A DNA stretch of 64,000 nucleotides, taken from positions 370,698 through 434,697 of the forward strand of contig ML213512.1 of the NCBI GenBank assembly GCA_004369045.1. Reading direction: 5' to 3'. The notes under the pieces were generated by a model. That model was given only the letters and a program-made list of their open reading frames with translations. It did no database searches and had not been told where the DNA came from. How positions within the stretch are numbered: position 1 is the first letter of the stretch; every line of letters begins with the position of its first letter. This document shows, piece after piece, positions 34,433 to 45,801 of this stretch. A program made the translations under genes and the position numbers. Source of the DNA: Heliocybe sulcata (lineage: Eukaryota; Basidiomycota; Agaricomycetes; Gloeophyllales; Gloeophyllaceae).

Positions 34433-35449
34433 ATGGCGAACAGACAGCAAGTCAATGGCGGTGTTCTAGCAGGAATCATCGTAGCAGTGGTCGTGGTAAT
34501 CCTGCTCGCGGTGGTCATCATCGTTCCTCTAGCAAGACGCCGCACAAAGAGGAGAGAGCAGACAGAGAAGGCAGATGTCGAGCAGCAGAGCGGTCGGTCG
34601 ACGCACACTCGCATGAAATCTGGCGAACTCCCACTCCTGCATCCCATGTCGCCCTTGTTCGGGGAAACCGCTAGCTTACCCACATTCCCGGATCATGCAG
34701 ATGAGAAGGGCTCTCCCCGTCATCCCAGGATTGACACTTTGCATCACGGATCACCAGAGATGCAGGGAACACCCCCGCCGGCTTACCATTCCCCTCATGA
34801 GCGCACATCGCCGACACTCCTTCTCAGTACTCCGGCGGAGGTGTCACCGTCAGGGCTCCCGCCATCGAGCTCGGCCAAATCCGCTGACAACTCGAGCCAC
34901 TCAAAGAGAATCGCCAGGCTCGGCCTGCGACGTTCACCGATGGAGACGCTCGTCGAGCAATCTGATTTATCGTCCGGAGATGAAGCAGCCCGCGCCGCGC
35001 AGAGCCCGCCCGAAGCATTACGTCGGCCCTCCGCCATGACGCGCCTGGTGACCCAGCCTCTGACCTCCGCTTTCCGGAACAGCCTGCGGTCCATCAGCAC
35101 CCAGTCCTCCGGCTCGACGCCCTCGGCTGCCCTCCAACACTACCCTTCCTTCACCGCATCCTCCGCCACGTACGCCACAGCAGCCGAAGACGTCTCGCCC
35201 TCCGCCTCGCGGACCGACATCTCTCTACGATCGCAAACTTCCAACCCACGACCCTCCCGCGCACCACGGGTTAGTACCCTGTCGCAGTCTGCGTCAACGA
35301 AGCGGGCGCACCTCCGCCCGACGGATGTGGTGCAAACGCCCACGTATCACGACAATCTCCTGCCTATATCTATGCCGCGACAGGCGAGCATCAACTTTGT
35401 CGAGTCACCTTTAAATCCAGCGAGGGGCAGTAAATCCTCGAGGCGGTGA
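34433..35449 (+). CDS. Single-pass membrane protein with Ser/Pro-rich cytosolic tail (paralogue of the gene at 38869)
   Basis: One exon, 338 aa. There is no cleavable signal peptide: a nine-residue polar lead (MANRQQVNG) is followed at once by one hydrophobic helix (IIVAVVVVILLAVVIIVPLA) and a basic stop (RRRTKRRE), so the helix is a signal anchor with the long tail inside the cell. The tail is Ser/Pro/Thr-rich with many RS.S sites. It shares with the gene at 38869 the helix plus PLARRR/PWARRR end, a PMETLVE block (PMEPLIE there) and an SAF..SL block. Function unknown. Confidence 0.7.
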   Translation: MANRQQVNGGVLAGIIVAVVVVILLAVVIIVPLARRRTKRREQTEKADVEQQSGRSTHTRMKSGELPLLHPMSPLFGETASLPTFPDHADEKGSPRHPRIDTLHHGSPEMQGTPPPAYHSPHERTSPTLLLSTPAEVSPSGLPPSSSAKSADNSSHSKRIARLGLRRSPMETLVEQSDLSSGDEAARAAQSPPEALRRPSAMTRLVTQPLTSAFRNSLRSISTQSSGSTPSAALQHYPSFTASSATYATAAEDVSPSASRTDISLRSQTSNPRPSRAPRVSTLSQSASTKRAHLRPTDVVQTPTYHDNLLPISMPRQASINFVESPLNPARGSKSSRR

Positions 35450-36381
35450 TGCCATGCCTGCAGGTGGCTGCGCCACATGAGTTTGCAGCTGTTCTTCGTC
35501 TTCGGGCGTGCGATGGACACTTTGACCTGTTTATGTGTCTTAGATCTTGTATCACTTACGACCTGCTATCACCTTCATGTACTTGATGTCATTGTCGAAT
35601 CTCCGTCCTGTTGCTGTCATGTTATCGCTTGTCCTGCTTTCCTCCGAGCCCTGTCCCGGTGCCGCTGTCGTGCGCTCTTACGCACTGTGTATGTCATTGC
35701 GATTGTCGTACTAGTACAAATACACGCCCTTGCGTCCTACCAGCCCTCCTATATCACGGTCCAGATGAATCAGCGCCTCTCATGCACTGCATAGCCTTAG
35801 GTGAGTTCATAGGCCACTGGCGACACCAGTACTATAGACATCACCACCCCGGAATGATCCTCGGAGAAATCAGCAGGATGCGGGGAATCAGGCCTCAGGC
35901 CTTGAATCATACCCGTGTGCCACGAGTGCGGCCTACGCCCTGATACCATGAGGTAAGAACATGGCGCATCATCCTCGAGAAGCATATGAGCGCATAAGGG
36001 CAATTAACTGCAATAAACGGTCTCCACCCTGTTAATGCTCTGAGAGCTGGGCCTCAAGAAATCGAGGGCGGCGAACAACGACAGAAACACGACAGTTAAG
36101 AATTTCCCTTACCAGCTTACGAGACTCCAAACTAAAGTCACTAGCCAGTAGTTTCAAGCCCAGACTAGCAAGTAAGTCAGAGTATACAGCGGTCAAGCAG
36201 ACTCACTTTCATATACTGACAGGGCACTAGACGCTGAGGTATAAATTGCCTAGCTGCCCCCCTCCTCATGGTACGCCAATACAACCGTCACATGAGGCGC
36301 AGACCTGGGCCGCAGCACGGCGAGGTAAAACCAGGAGACAAGCCGCATCCAACCTTATAACTCTGCCCAATTCTGGCGTTT
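35450..36381. other. Intergenic, 0.9 kb
   Basis: No gene seen. Contains the 3' flank of the membrane protein gene and the promoter of the coiled-coil gene. Confidence 0.5.
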
Positions 36382-37781
36382 ATGTCGAGTCTCACTTGGA
36401 TACTTTCTTATACCATGGGCCTTCGCGACTTTGTGTCTTACTATTTCACTCGTGTGCCGGACGGGACGGCAGAGGATGGACGACATGGATCCGTACCTGC
36501 AATTGAAGCGCTTTCGGAAGCGAATGCGAGAGCCGATGTCGAGAAGATGCAGAGGGAGATGGAGGAGATCAAGAAGCGCTCGGAGGTGCTGAGGAGAGAG
36601 GCGGAGGCGGCGCAGCAGCGGCTGCAGGAGGAAGAGAAGCAGAGGAAGAGCACCCAACAAGAGCTCGAGCAGAAGAAGCAAGAGTCGGCAGAGCTCTCCG
36701 TGCGCCTGCGGGAAGCCGAGAGCCGCTTGACCGCGCAGGAGGCCGAGCTGCTCCGAACCAGGGACGAGGCCGACAAGCACGCCACTGCGCTCGAGGAGCA
36801 CACGAAGGCGCTCGCCACAGCACCGGAGGCAGAAGCAGAGCCCTTTCTCTCCACAACCGACTCCGTCTCGGAAAAGGCCGTCATCGCGCTCGTGCAGGAC
36901 ACGAACGCCGAGATCCACACGGCCGCGCAGCGCATCGCCGAGTCGTACAAGTACACCGCGCACAAGATCGACGCGAGCCCGCAGGGCGCGGCCGCGCGCG
37001 AGTGGGCGGAGCACGCGCTCGGCCGGCAGATGACGCAGCTCCTGCAGGAGACGGACGACGCGACGATCGTGCAGGTCGCGTTCCAGGGCACGTTGTCGAT
37101 GTACGCGCATTGGGCGGCGCGGTGTTGGTATTTTGATTTGGCGCGGGAGGCGGAGGTGATTGGGGATATTTATGATGATGTGTATTATCATATGCGGGAG
37201 ACGGGTGAGTGTGCTCTGCTTCACCTGGGGTTATGATTGACTTGCGGATTTGGTTGGGACTTGAAGAGCCGTTGGCCGTTGCGAGGAGGTGGCGGGCGTT
37301 GACGCGCAAGCATATCCAGTCGGTCGTGCATGGGGACTCGGATATCGCGGCGGCCCTCGTTCCCCGGATCGCGGAGCGCCTGACGGACATCCTGCTCGTC
37401 GCGGGGTGCAAGGCGCCCTTGAAGCAGGTCACGGAGACGATGAAGTTCAAGTTTATGGACAAGATCAAGGCGGTGATCGGGCACGCGCTGGAGATCAACA
37501 GGCTCATCGGGCAGGAGGCACTGGCGAGCGATTTCGAGGTGACGTGGGTGTCGCCCGAGGAGGCGTATGATCCTACTTGGATGGCGGATATCGATATCGA
37601 GCAGGAGGCCGGCAAGAAGGACGCGGAGGACCTTGTGCGGGTGCTGAGCACGACAGAGCTCGGCCTTGGGCGCATGGAGAAGGTGAAGAATGATGGCGGC
37701 AGTGAAGAGTGGAAGGACTCGTGCTTGGTGAAGCCGAAGGTCGTACTGGAGTCTATGGTGGAGTGGGACGGAGAGAAGTAA
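36382..37781 (+). CDS. Coiled-coil protein with C-terminal globular domain (copy 1)
   Basis: Two exons, 36382-37204 and 37267-37781, splitting after phase 1; about 445 aa. An ATG 33 nt further in (MGLRDFVSYY) is an alternative start. Residues about 50-160 form a long charged coiled coil (heptads rich in Glu, Lys, Arg, Gln). The rest is a mainly helical domain with SEKAVIALVQDTNAEIHTAA, ARRWRALTRKHIQ, LTDILLVAGC, VLSTTELGLGRME and KPKVVLESM. The same domain, with the intron at the same place and phase, occurs in the gene at 56604. I do not recognise a named family, and the function is unknown. Confidence 0.8.
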
Positions 37782-37999
37782 GGGTTGTCAGTCACTCGAG
37801 AGCCTGTTTCTTTATTTCGCTATTGTATGAATGCACCCATGGACTATAAAGTAGCGCAAGGGTGTCCGTATGGTGAATACCGTATTTACAGATAGCTGCC
37901 GCGGCCATGGCATCGAAAATATTACATCTCAGAGTCTTGACTCGCGAGGGATCAGCTCAAAACGCATGGAGAAGAATAAGCCACATACCGAAGCGTACG

Positions 38000-38318
38000 T
38001 TACTGCGGATGGTTCTTAAGCCATCTGCGTACGACATTGGGCATAGGACATGCAGATGACTCGCCCTTGTCTTGCGTAGCCTTATACATTGACTCGCAAC
38101 ACAGATAAAGCTGTCTCATGTGGCTGTCGCATTTTTCTGGGTTATACGTATTCTTGTTCAGACAGGATTGCAGTTCACATGCTGTAATGTATATCAGAAG
38201 GCTGTATGGTAAAGTCACTGTTTAACAGCGCACCTTGGGCTTGGCAGTCAGATTCCTGCGGCTACAAATGCTTTGGTAGGATAACACAAATGTCAACTAG
38301 ACGAATTACCTTTGGCAT
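38000..38318 (-). CDS. CMC4: Cmc4-like twin CX9C mitochondrial protein
   Basis: Three small exons on the reverse strand: 38318-38310 (nine bases, MPK), 38261-38234 and 38181-38000; 72 aa. Frame is kept by both joins. Cysteine pattern: CQAQACELQSCL, then CDSHMRQLYLCC, then SSACPMPNVVRRWLK, the layout of Cmc4, a small protein of the mitochondrial intermembrane space imported by the Mia40 disulfide relay. The VVRRWLK ending is typical. Its exact role is not known in the family. The nine-base first exon would be missed by most gene callers. Confidence 0.88.
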
Positions 38319-38868
38319 ACTGTTCAATGTTCAACAAGGTGAAGACGTGCATGGCAGATTGTGGCATCGTGAGGAGACGCCCATTTGGATATAGCCAGGA
38401 CCCCGGAACTCTGCCCGTTACCCTTGCGGTGTGAGCTCAGGCCTCGTATACGTTCAGGCCTAGTATACGTTCAACGTTGACCAGTAAGTTGCTCAATTGC
38501 CCTCTTTCCATAATTTATGCTCTATGCTCAGGCGACACAGACAGGGTACATCAGCTGCATCTGCACTGCCTCAGTGACACTGCCAGGTCCGAAGCCACTG
38601 CACCTGACCGACTGCTCAAGATATGTATTCTCGCTGTGGCCTGCTGCGGGTTGTCCAGGTCTCTTGAGCGGGCACTGGACTGTCCGGACCTTACCAGAGG
38701 CCCCTTGTCGGCGTCAATAGAGGACTGGCAGCTATTTCCGGCGCCTATAGGAATTCAAGCACAGGATTATGCTGCGTTTTGATTGATAGATCTGGCAGGG
38801 CCCCCTGCGCAAAAAGAGGTATTGCATAAGTACCAAATGCTCCCTTTCTCCCGCTCGACCACCTAGCC
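38319..38868. other. Divergent promoter region with a short direct repeat
   Basis: Lies between CMC4 and the membrane protein gene. CAGGCCTNGTATACGTTC occurs twice in tandem near 38439-38474. No gene seen. Confidence 0.5.
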
Positions 38869-41365
38869 ATGGGCACTGCGGTCGGTCCCGTTGTTGGGAT
38901 CATCGTCGGAGGTGTGGTCCTCGTACTCGTCTTGGTGGTCTTGATAGTCCCTTGGGCTAGACGCCGATCTAGGGAAGCCAGGACAGCGCTGAAAGATGTC
39001 GAGCAGGCCTCCTCGTCCCCCGTTTTGCACTCCACAGCAGACGAGCACTGGGTATCTACCGTACTCATCACATCCAAACAGGACGCGAGCGACATTGCCC
39101 GCCAAAAGGCGCCACCCAGCCAAGATGGTGCACATGACTCCCAGGCGTCCCAAGTACGGTCCTCCTACGATAGAGATTCTATAACCAAGTCTCTCGACCG
39201 CTCTTCTGCTTGGGACCATACGTCCACAATGTCTGGAGACAGCAGCCTTTCCAATGTACGTCTATCAACTCTCTCGCTACGCATACTGACCACATTCGCA
39301 GGTTCGACTTGTCACTGCAAACGAAGTCATGCGCCGGCCACTGCAGCTTGCGGTCGCACGATCAATGGAAGACCTTCCCCGCGCATCTACAGACTTATCG
39401 CAGCCCGAGACGCCCAGTCCCTCACCCCCAACCTCGTACCCCACAAAACCCTTCCCCTCTGAACGAGCAGTGGGACTCCAGCGGATGAAAGCGGGGCTCC
39501 CGCCCTCCCCAATGGAGCCCTTAATAGAGCGTCGCGAGAGCTCCCAGTCCGGCTCGACCAACGCACCTGAACCGCCTTCCCAACTCCCTCCCCGTCCCAA
39601 TCCCGCCCTTCTCGCCCCTTCTCAAGCTCTCCTTAACACCGACATGGCCTCCCCAGCGTCCACTGTCCCCAGCCACCGCCTCATCTCAGCCTTCGAGGGC
39701 AGCCTGTTGACAAGCAACCCCTCCGTGTCCTCGACTGTCCGGAGCCAGATCGATTCGCTGCTCACAAACGAATCATCGGCGGCATGTCATCCTCTCCAGT
39801 CCACGTCGTCCCCAAGGTCGTCCTACGGAACCACCGCCGCTACGTCCCCACCAGTCACTGCAAAGACCGTGCGCCCCGAACTAGAAGACCAAGTGCCCTT
39901 CGCGAGTGTTCTTCGCTCGCCAGAAGACCAAGCGCCCTTCGCGAGTGTTCTGCGCTCGCCAGAAGACCAAGCGCCCTTCACGAGTGCTCTTCGCTCGCCA
40001 GAAGACCAAACGCCCTTCGCGAGTGTCCTGCGCTCCCCAGAAGCGATACAGATGTTCCTCCAAGCCCAAGACTACGAGACCTGGCCCTTCCGCTCCAGTA
40101 TCCCGTCAATGGCGCCGCACGTCCTGGCGATCCCGTCCCCACCACCGTACCCGCCGCCCACCACACCTCTGCCGCCCACACCCAAGGCTCTGAGGGCCAC
40201 GCCGTCACTGATGATGGTTCCTGTGCGCTCGCGATCTGATAGTGGGACAAAGCTCCGCCCCATCTCGCTTGCATCGTGCGAGCCTGAGCAGCCGTCCGTG
40301 TCGGCGAGCCCCTCTTCGAACGCAACAGTAAAAGGAACGGGAGCCCTCACTCACCCACTGGATACAGACACGTCAGGATCAGATCACGATTCTATCACCT
40401 CCCTGAAACTGCCTCCCCCTCCCCCTCTGCCTATCATCAGGCCACTCTCGTCCCCTCCCTCCCGACGCCCGTCCGGCCCTCGACGACCACCGAAACGCGG
40501 CCGCGACGCACCCTTCCCCGTCGCTCTCAAATCCTCAGATTCCCTTCCTCTCACCACATACGCATCCGGCGGCGAGTGCGAAAGGACGCTCTCACCGCCG
40601 CCTCGCATACCTTCTTTCCCGCCGCTGACGCCCCTGTCGATACGTGCTATCATGGTGGCGCTGGAGCACGAGCCGATGCCGGAGCTGAGGCTGGACTATG
40701 ACAGGCAAGTGGAGGCGGCGAGCAGGCCTGACTCGGTGAAAGGGCTGGTGCTCCCGTCGATATGTACGCTGTCGACGTTGAGCCTTGGGCGGGCGACGCC
40801 GGATCTGAACCTCCCGCAAGAGAAGAGCTCCTTTGCTGTTCATGCACAGGAATGCGAGTCGTCTAGGTCAGAGCCAGAAACACTATCCCGTTGCGTGGTG
40901 GAGAAGGATTATGGCGAGACGAGCACCCCAGATCCGCCTGTTACCGAGGAGCCGCTTCCACTGGCATCTTCTCGACCAGCGTCATTCAGACCCAGGTGGA
41001 AGGACATCTCTCCCTCAGTGGCAGACCCTGAGAGCGCCCCGATCCCACCCATCGGTCGCCGGCACCAATCCCTCCTCCCGCCCATCGCCCACCAGTCACC
41101 AGCACCCTCCAGACCCGTCTCCCAGGACTCATTCTACACGGGGGACCTTCGAAACAGCACCCCAAGCACGTCCTCCGCCTGGGACCTGCTCTCCTTACCC
41201 GAACCATCATCGACAGAGCGGCCGCAGCTCGCAATCGAGACGTCTTTCCTGGATAGTCAGCTCGAGAACGTCCGCCTCGCCTGGTTGCGCCCGCCATCAC
41301 CGCTGAGGGTCGCGAAACGACCTAGGCCTGTATCCGACATGGTATATCCAGTCAATTCATTCTGA
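38869..41365 (+). CDS. Large single-pass membrane protein with Ser/Pro-rich tail and 13-residue repeats
   Basis: Exons 38869-39255 and 39302-41365, phase 0, 816 aa. As in its relative at 34433, a short lead (MGTAVGPVVG) runs straight into one hydrophobic helix (IIVGGVVLVLVLVVLIVP) and a basic stop (WARRRSRE), so it should be a signal-anchored protein with an intracellular tail. The tail is rich in Ser and Pro, with proline runs (PPPPPLPIIRP, PPSRRPSGPRRPPKR) that could bind SH3 or WW domains. Four copies of EDQxPFxSVLRSP lie at 39884-40039. No enzymatic domain is visible and the function is unknown. Confidence 0.75.
39884..40039 (+). repeat. Four tandem 39-bp units coding EDQxPFxSxLRSP
   Basis: Four adjacent in-frame 39-bp copies differ at a few bases: V, A, A and T after EDQ, then FA, FA, FT, FA. 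The near identity indicates recent amplification, and copy number probably varies between strains. Confidence 0.9.
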
Positions 41366-41644
41366 TATTTATACATACGGACACTTCCCTGGTTATTTAT
41401 CATTATTCTTTTCGGGATCCTCATTGTCGTTCGTTTCGTACTCACACTAGCCGGAGAACCCCCCATGTCACTGTCGTTGCTATCGATGTCATCGCATGCT
41501 ATCCTGTATTACGTGTCGTAGATTGTGTATTATGATGTAGTTTGATGTTCAGATAGTCTCTGAACCGGTACAATAGATGTTGGTATCAATACAACTTTAT
41601 GTCTCGCTGCTTCGGGATATGGATAGACATATGATGTCTCCCCG

Positions 41645-43657
41645 TCAAGCACTCTCTATACCACTCCCCTCCTGTAAGCGGAACTGCCTTATGCTCTCCC
41701 CGCCCTCCTCTCTCCTCCATGGCACCTCCTCCTCCCAATGCGTCACGACAACAACCGCCTGCTCCTGACCAACCCCTCCCTCCCTCAAATACCTCTTCGC
41801 ATTCTCGATCATACTCCCATCCATCCCACTCCAAACCTCGTCCAGGATCACCAACGGCGGCCTGCCCACAAGTGCGCGCATAAGCAGCACGAGGCCCTGC
41901 TCTCCCGCGCTCAAGTCTGCGAAATTCCGTTGTCCAAACCCCTCGCCCTTCTCACTGTCCCCCCATCCGCTCGGCCCTAGCGCGCTGATAACCTCCTCCA
42001 CCCTCTCCAGACGCCACTTCTCCTCCTCCTCCGTCAGACCGCCCTGCAATCCCAGCCCAACACCGCGCTTTCCCTGGGGCACATACGTCCCATCAAACCC
42101 CGTCCCGACCGCCTCCCGCACGGTCATCGCCCGGCGGCGCGGGAAGGCGTTGTAGATCTCAGGGGAGACAATGCCGACGCGCGTGGCAAGGAAGGATGTC
42201 GCATGTTTGGAGCGAGGCTTGCCGAAGAGCGTGAGGTGGGAGGGGGAGCGCTGGGTGTAGGACTGGGGGTGGTCGCCGATGAGTATGGAGAGGAGGGTGG
42301 TTTTGCCCGAGCCTGGACAGACATGGGTGAGTGGATATGTTATTGAGAGGATGTGGGTGTATGTGCTCACCATTAGGGCCTTGTAAGTGCCAGCGGTCGC
42401 CCGCGTGAATTTTCCAGGTGATATCTTTTAGAACCTGGAATTGATAATCGCATCAGTGGGAGTGGGGGAAGGCAAGAAGGCTGACGTACGTGCCGTTCAT
42501 GATACCTCACGTTCACATTCTCCATATGCACGAGGACATCTCGCTTCTCCCTCGGTATACTCGTCTGCTTAGGACTTGTGCTCTTACCACGCCCGGTCTG
42601 GGCGTTCCATTTCTCGCTGAGTTTACGGAGGATATCTTCTTTCTCCCCAGTTCTGACCGATCCGCCCATGACTGCAGCAACATGGGTGATCCATTCGGGG
42701 ATGGGATCCTGCTTTCTCAGGCCGAGGACGATCCGGGGGCTGCGGGCTGCGTGCAGAGAATGTAATATAGTAAGAAGTAAAGGTCGGGTGGCTGCATCGA
42801 CACCCGCTACGGTTGAGAGCGTCAGCGAACTGTAGCGAGACGAAAGAACCTGTACATACTTAGAGGTTCATCAAGTAGCATTAGCTCCGGCCGTACGAGC
42901 AGCGCCTTGAGTATCCGCGCCTTCCTCGTCTGCCCATTACTCAGCGCAATCAGCGGTAAATCCAACAACCTCTCCAAATCCAACTTGTGCACAAGCTCGT
43001 CGAACAGCTCCTTATCCTCCCGCGTCATCTCCACAGAATGCACGTTGTCGCGCCTCGCAAACTCGGGCAGCGTCTCGGGGAACATGCTCTGCCGGAGCGT
43101 AATCCTGTCTTCCTCCCAGACGGAGCCATAGCGTGCGGTGTAGTCGTAGAACTGGCCGCCCGAGGAGCGTGGCCGGTGCGCGAAGGAGACGAGGGACACG
43201 GCTTTCGCACTGCTACTGGAGAGGAATGGGAAGATGCCTCCGTGAGGAGGGGGTTTGAGACGGTAGTTGCCATCTAGAACCTGATTATTAGTACTGTTGT
43301 GTATTTCCGAGGTATACAGGTAGATAGAAGGTATACAATGCGCATATACGGATAAAATCGCTCAGTAGTAGTCATACTCACCTCGAGCAATGTTGTCTTC
43401 TCTCCCGAGCCAGCGCCGACGACAGCCCAGCTCTCACCCTCTCGCACCGTCCACTCCAAACCACAGAAGATTGGAGAGGTGCTCTTGGTGTCATCGAAGC
43501 GATAAACATTGCATTTTGGAATATGAATCAACAGGTCCTTTGACAAGGCATCCGTGTGGATCAACGCCGAGCATGGCAGGCTCTTCAGACGAAAGCTAAT
43601 AGTTGTTCGCCGAGTCCAAGACATGGCTTCAGGTAGAGATATCAGAGGTCGAGGCAT
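41645..43657 (-). CDS. ModF-like tandem ABC ATPase (yeast YDR061W type)
   Basis: Five exons on the reverse strand: 43657-43382, 43280-42860, 42806-42490, 42434-42371, 42312-41645; 581 aa. No transmembrane segment. It has two ATP-binding cassettes. Cassette 1 has an altered Walker A (GAGSGEKTTLL, with Glu where Gly is usual), signature LSNGQTRKARILKALL and Walker B ELMLLDEPL. Cassette 2 has a normal Walker A, GPNGSGKTTLLSIL, split by an intron, signature LSAGEQGLVLLMRAL and Walker B LVILDEVWSGMD. The N-terminus is rich in Arg, Ser and Thr without acidic residues (MSWTRRTTISFRLKS), which suggests mitochondrial import. Such soluble ModF-like proteins are widespread in fungi and poorly characterised. 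Confidence 0.85.
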
Positions 43658-43928
43658 CAGAGCCAGCGAAGGTCGAGCGAGTCAGTCTGGAAGGCAAAGG
43701 TATTTATAACAGTCATCATGGAAGGGACCAACGAAGCGATCTGCCGTAGGTATATATTATGCAGCCACTCTGACTTCAGACGTTAATATTGGACAGAAAC
43801 TCTTTATTCACGTCAGCATACACTTAAAGACATACATGCATCGCAGTGTCAGGATTCGTCGAAATCAGCATTACACCTGAGTAATCAATCAATATCGTAC
43901 AAGACGCATCCCACTTCACATTCTAGCA

Positions 43929-45039
<1,111 letters not shown>

Positions 45040-45801
45040 ATTCAATGTTCAGTATCGGAGACTCAGTACTCAGGGACAGATGTAGTCGATGACGAAGAGG
45101 ACTGCCGCTCGTCCGGCTGCCTTATTTATAGGAATCATCGATAATGAATTTGAGGCAGTGCAGGAAGCGAGATTGCCACAATGCGGTGCAGAAGCACTGC
45201 GGGTATAGCCGGTCATAGCCACAGTGGCAGAGCGTCGGTTTGAGGCTCGAGTCCAAAGCTTAGTGTATGGCCATGTGCCAATTTCTGAAGAATTCTGACA
45301 CATTTTTGCTGTGTCTCGGGAAGACTTTTTTTACAAGACCGTGCGAGCCATATACTGCATGTCAGAAAGATCGGTGTGCCATCTTACATATTTTTGAGCT
45401 CATGCATCCGCGTATTAGCGGAGAAACAGTTCACTTCCGAACATCATGCTACCCTCTGTACTAATATATGCCTACGATTCTTGCTTGATTGTTTTGAGGA
45501 AAAGATATAACTATCTACATCTACAACTATTAGGAAGACCGTCTACCAAAAAGTACGACAGTCAACAATACGGAGACAACCTAGGCTAAATCTACGTAGA
45601 TCTAGGCGGCTGACATTTGAGAGCATTTTGACGAGGAACAAAAACAGCAATAGACAAAGCAAGGTACAAGAACGACGAGGGACACAATAAAGGCATCATT
45701 ACGGAAGAGACATGGAAAGCTCTACCTCAGAGCATTTTGATAAGATTCACACAACTACTTGCAGTCCAAGGAACCGAAAACAGACGGACAGAAGCAAAGT
45801 C
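45040..45801. other. Intergenic, 0.76 kb
   Basis: Promoter of the penta-EF-hand gene and 3' flank of the next reverse-strand gene. Purine-rich AT-rich region near 45480-45700. No gene seen. Confidence 0.5.

Noticed and set aside
36355-37224. A 289-codon reverse-strand open frame opposite the coiled-coil gene
   Set aside because: It is Leu/Arg-rich, a mirror of the Glu/Lys/Gln-rich coiled coil, with no motif. The forward frame has a paralogue and a conserved intron.
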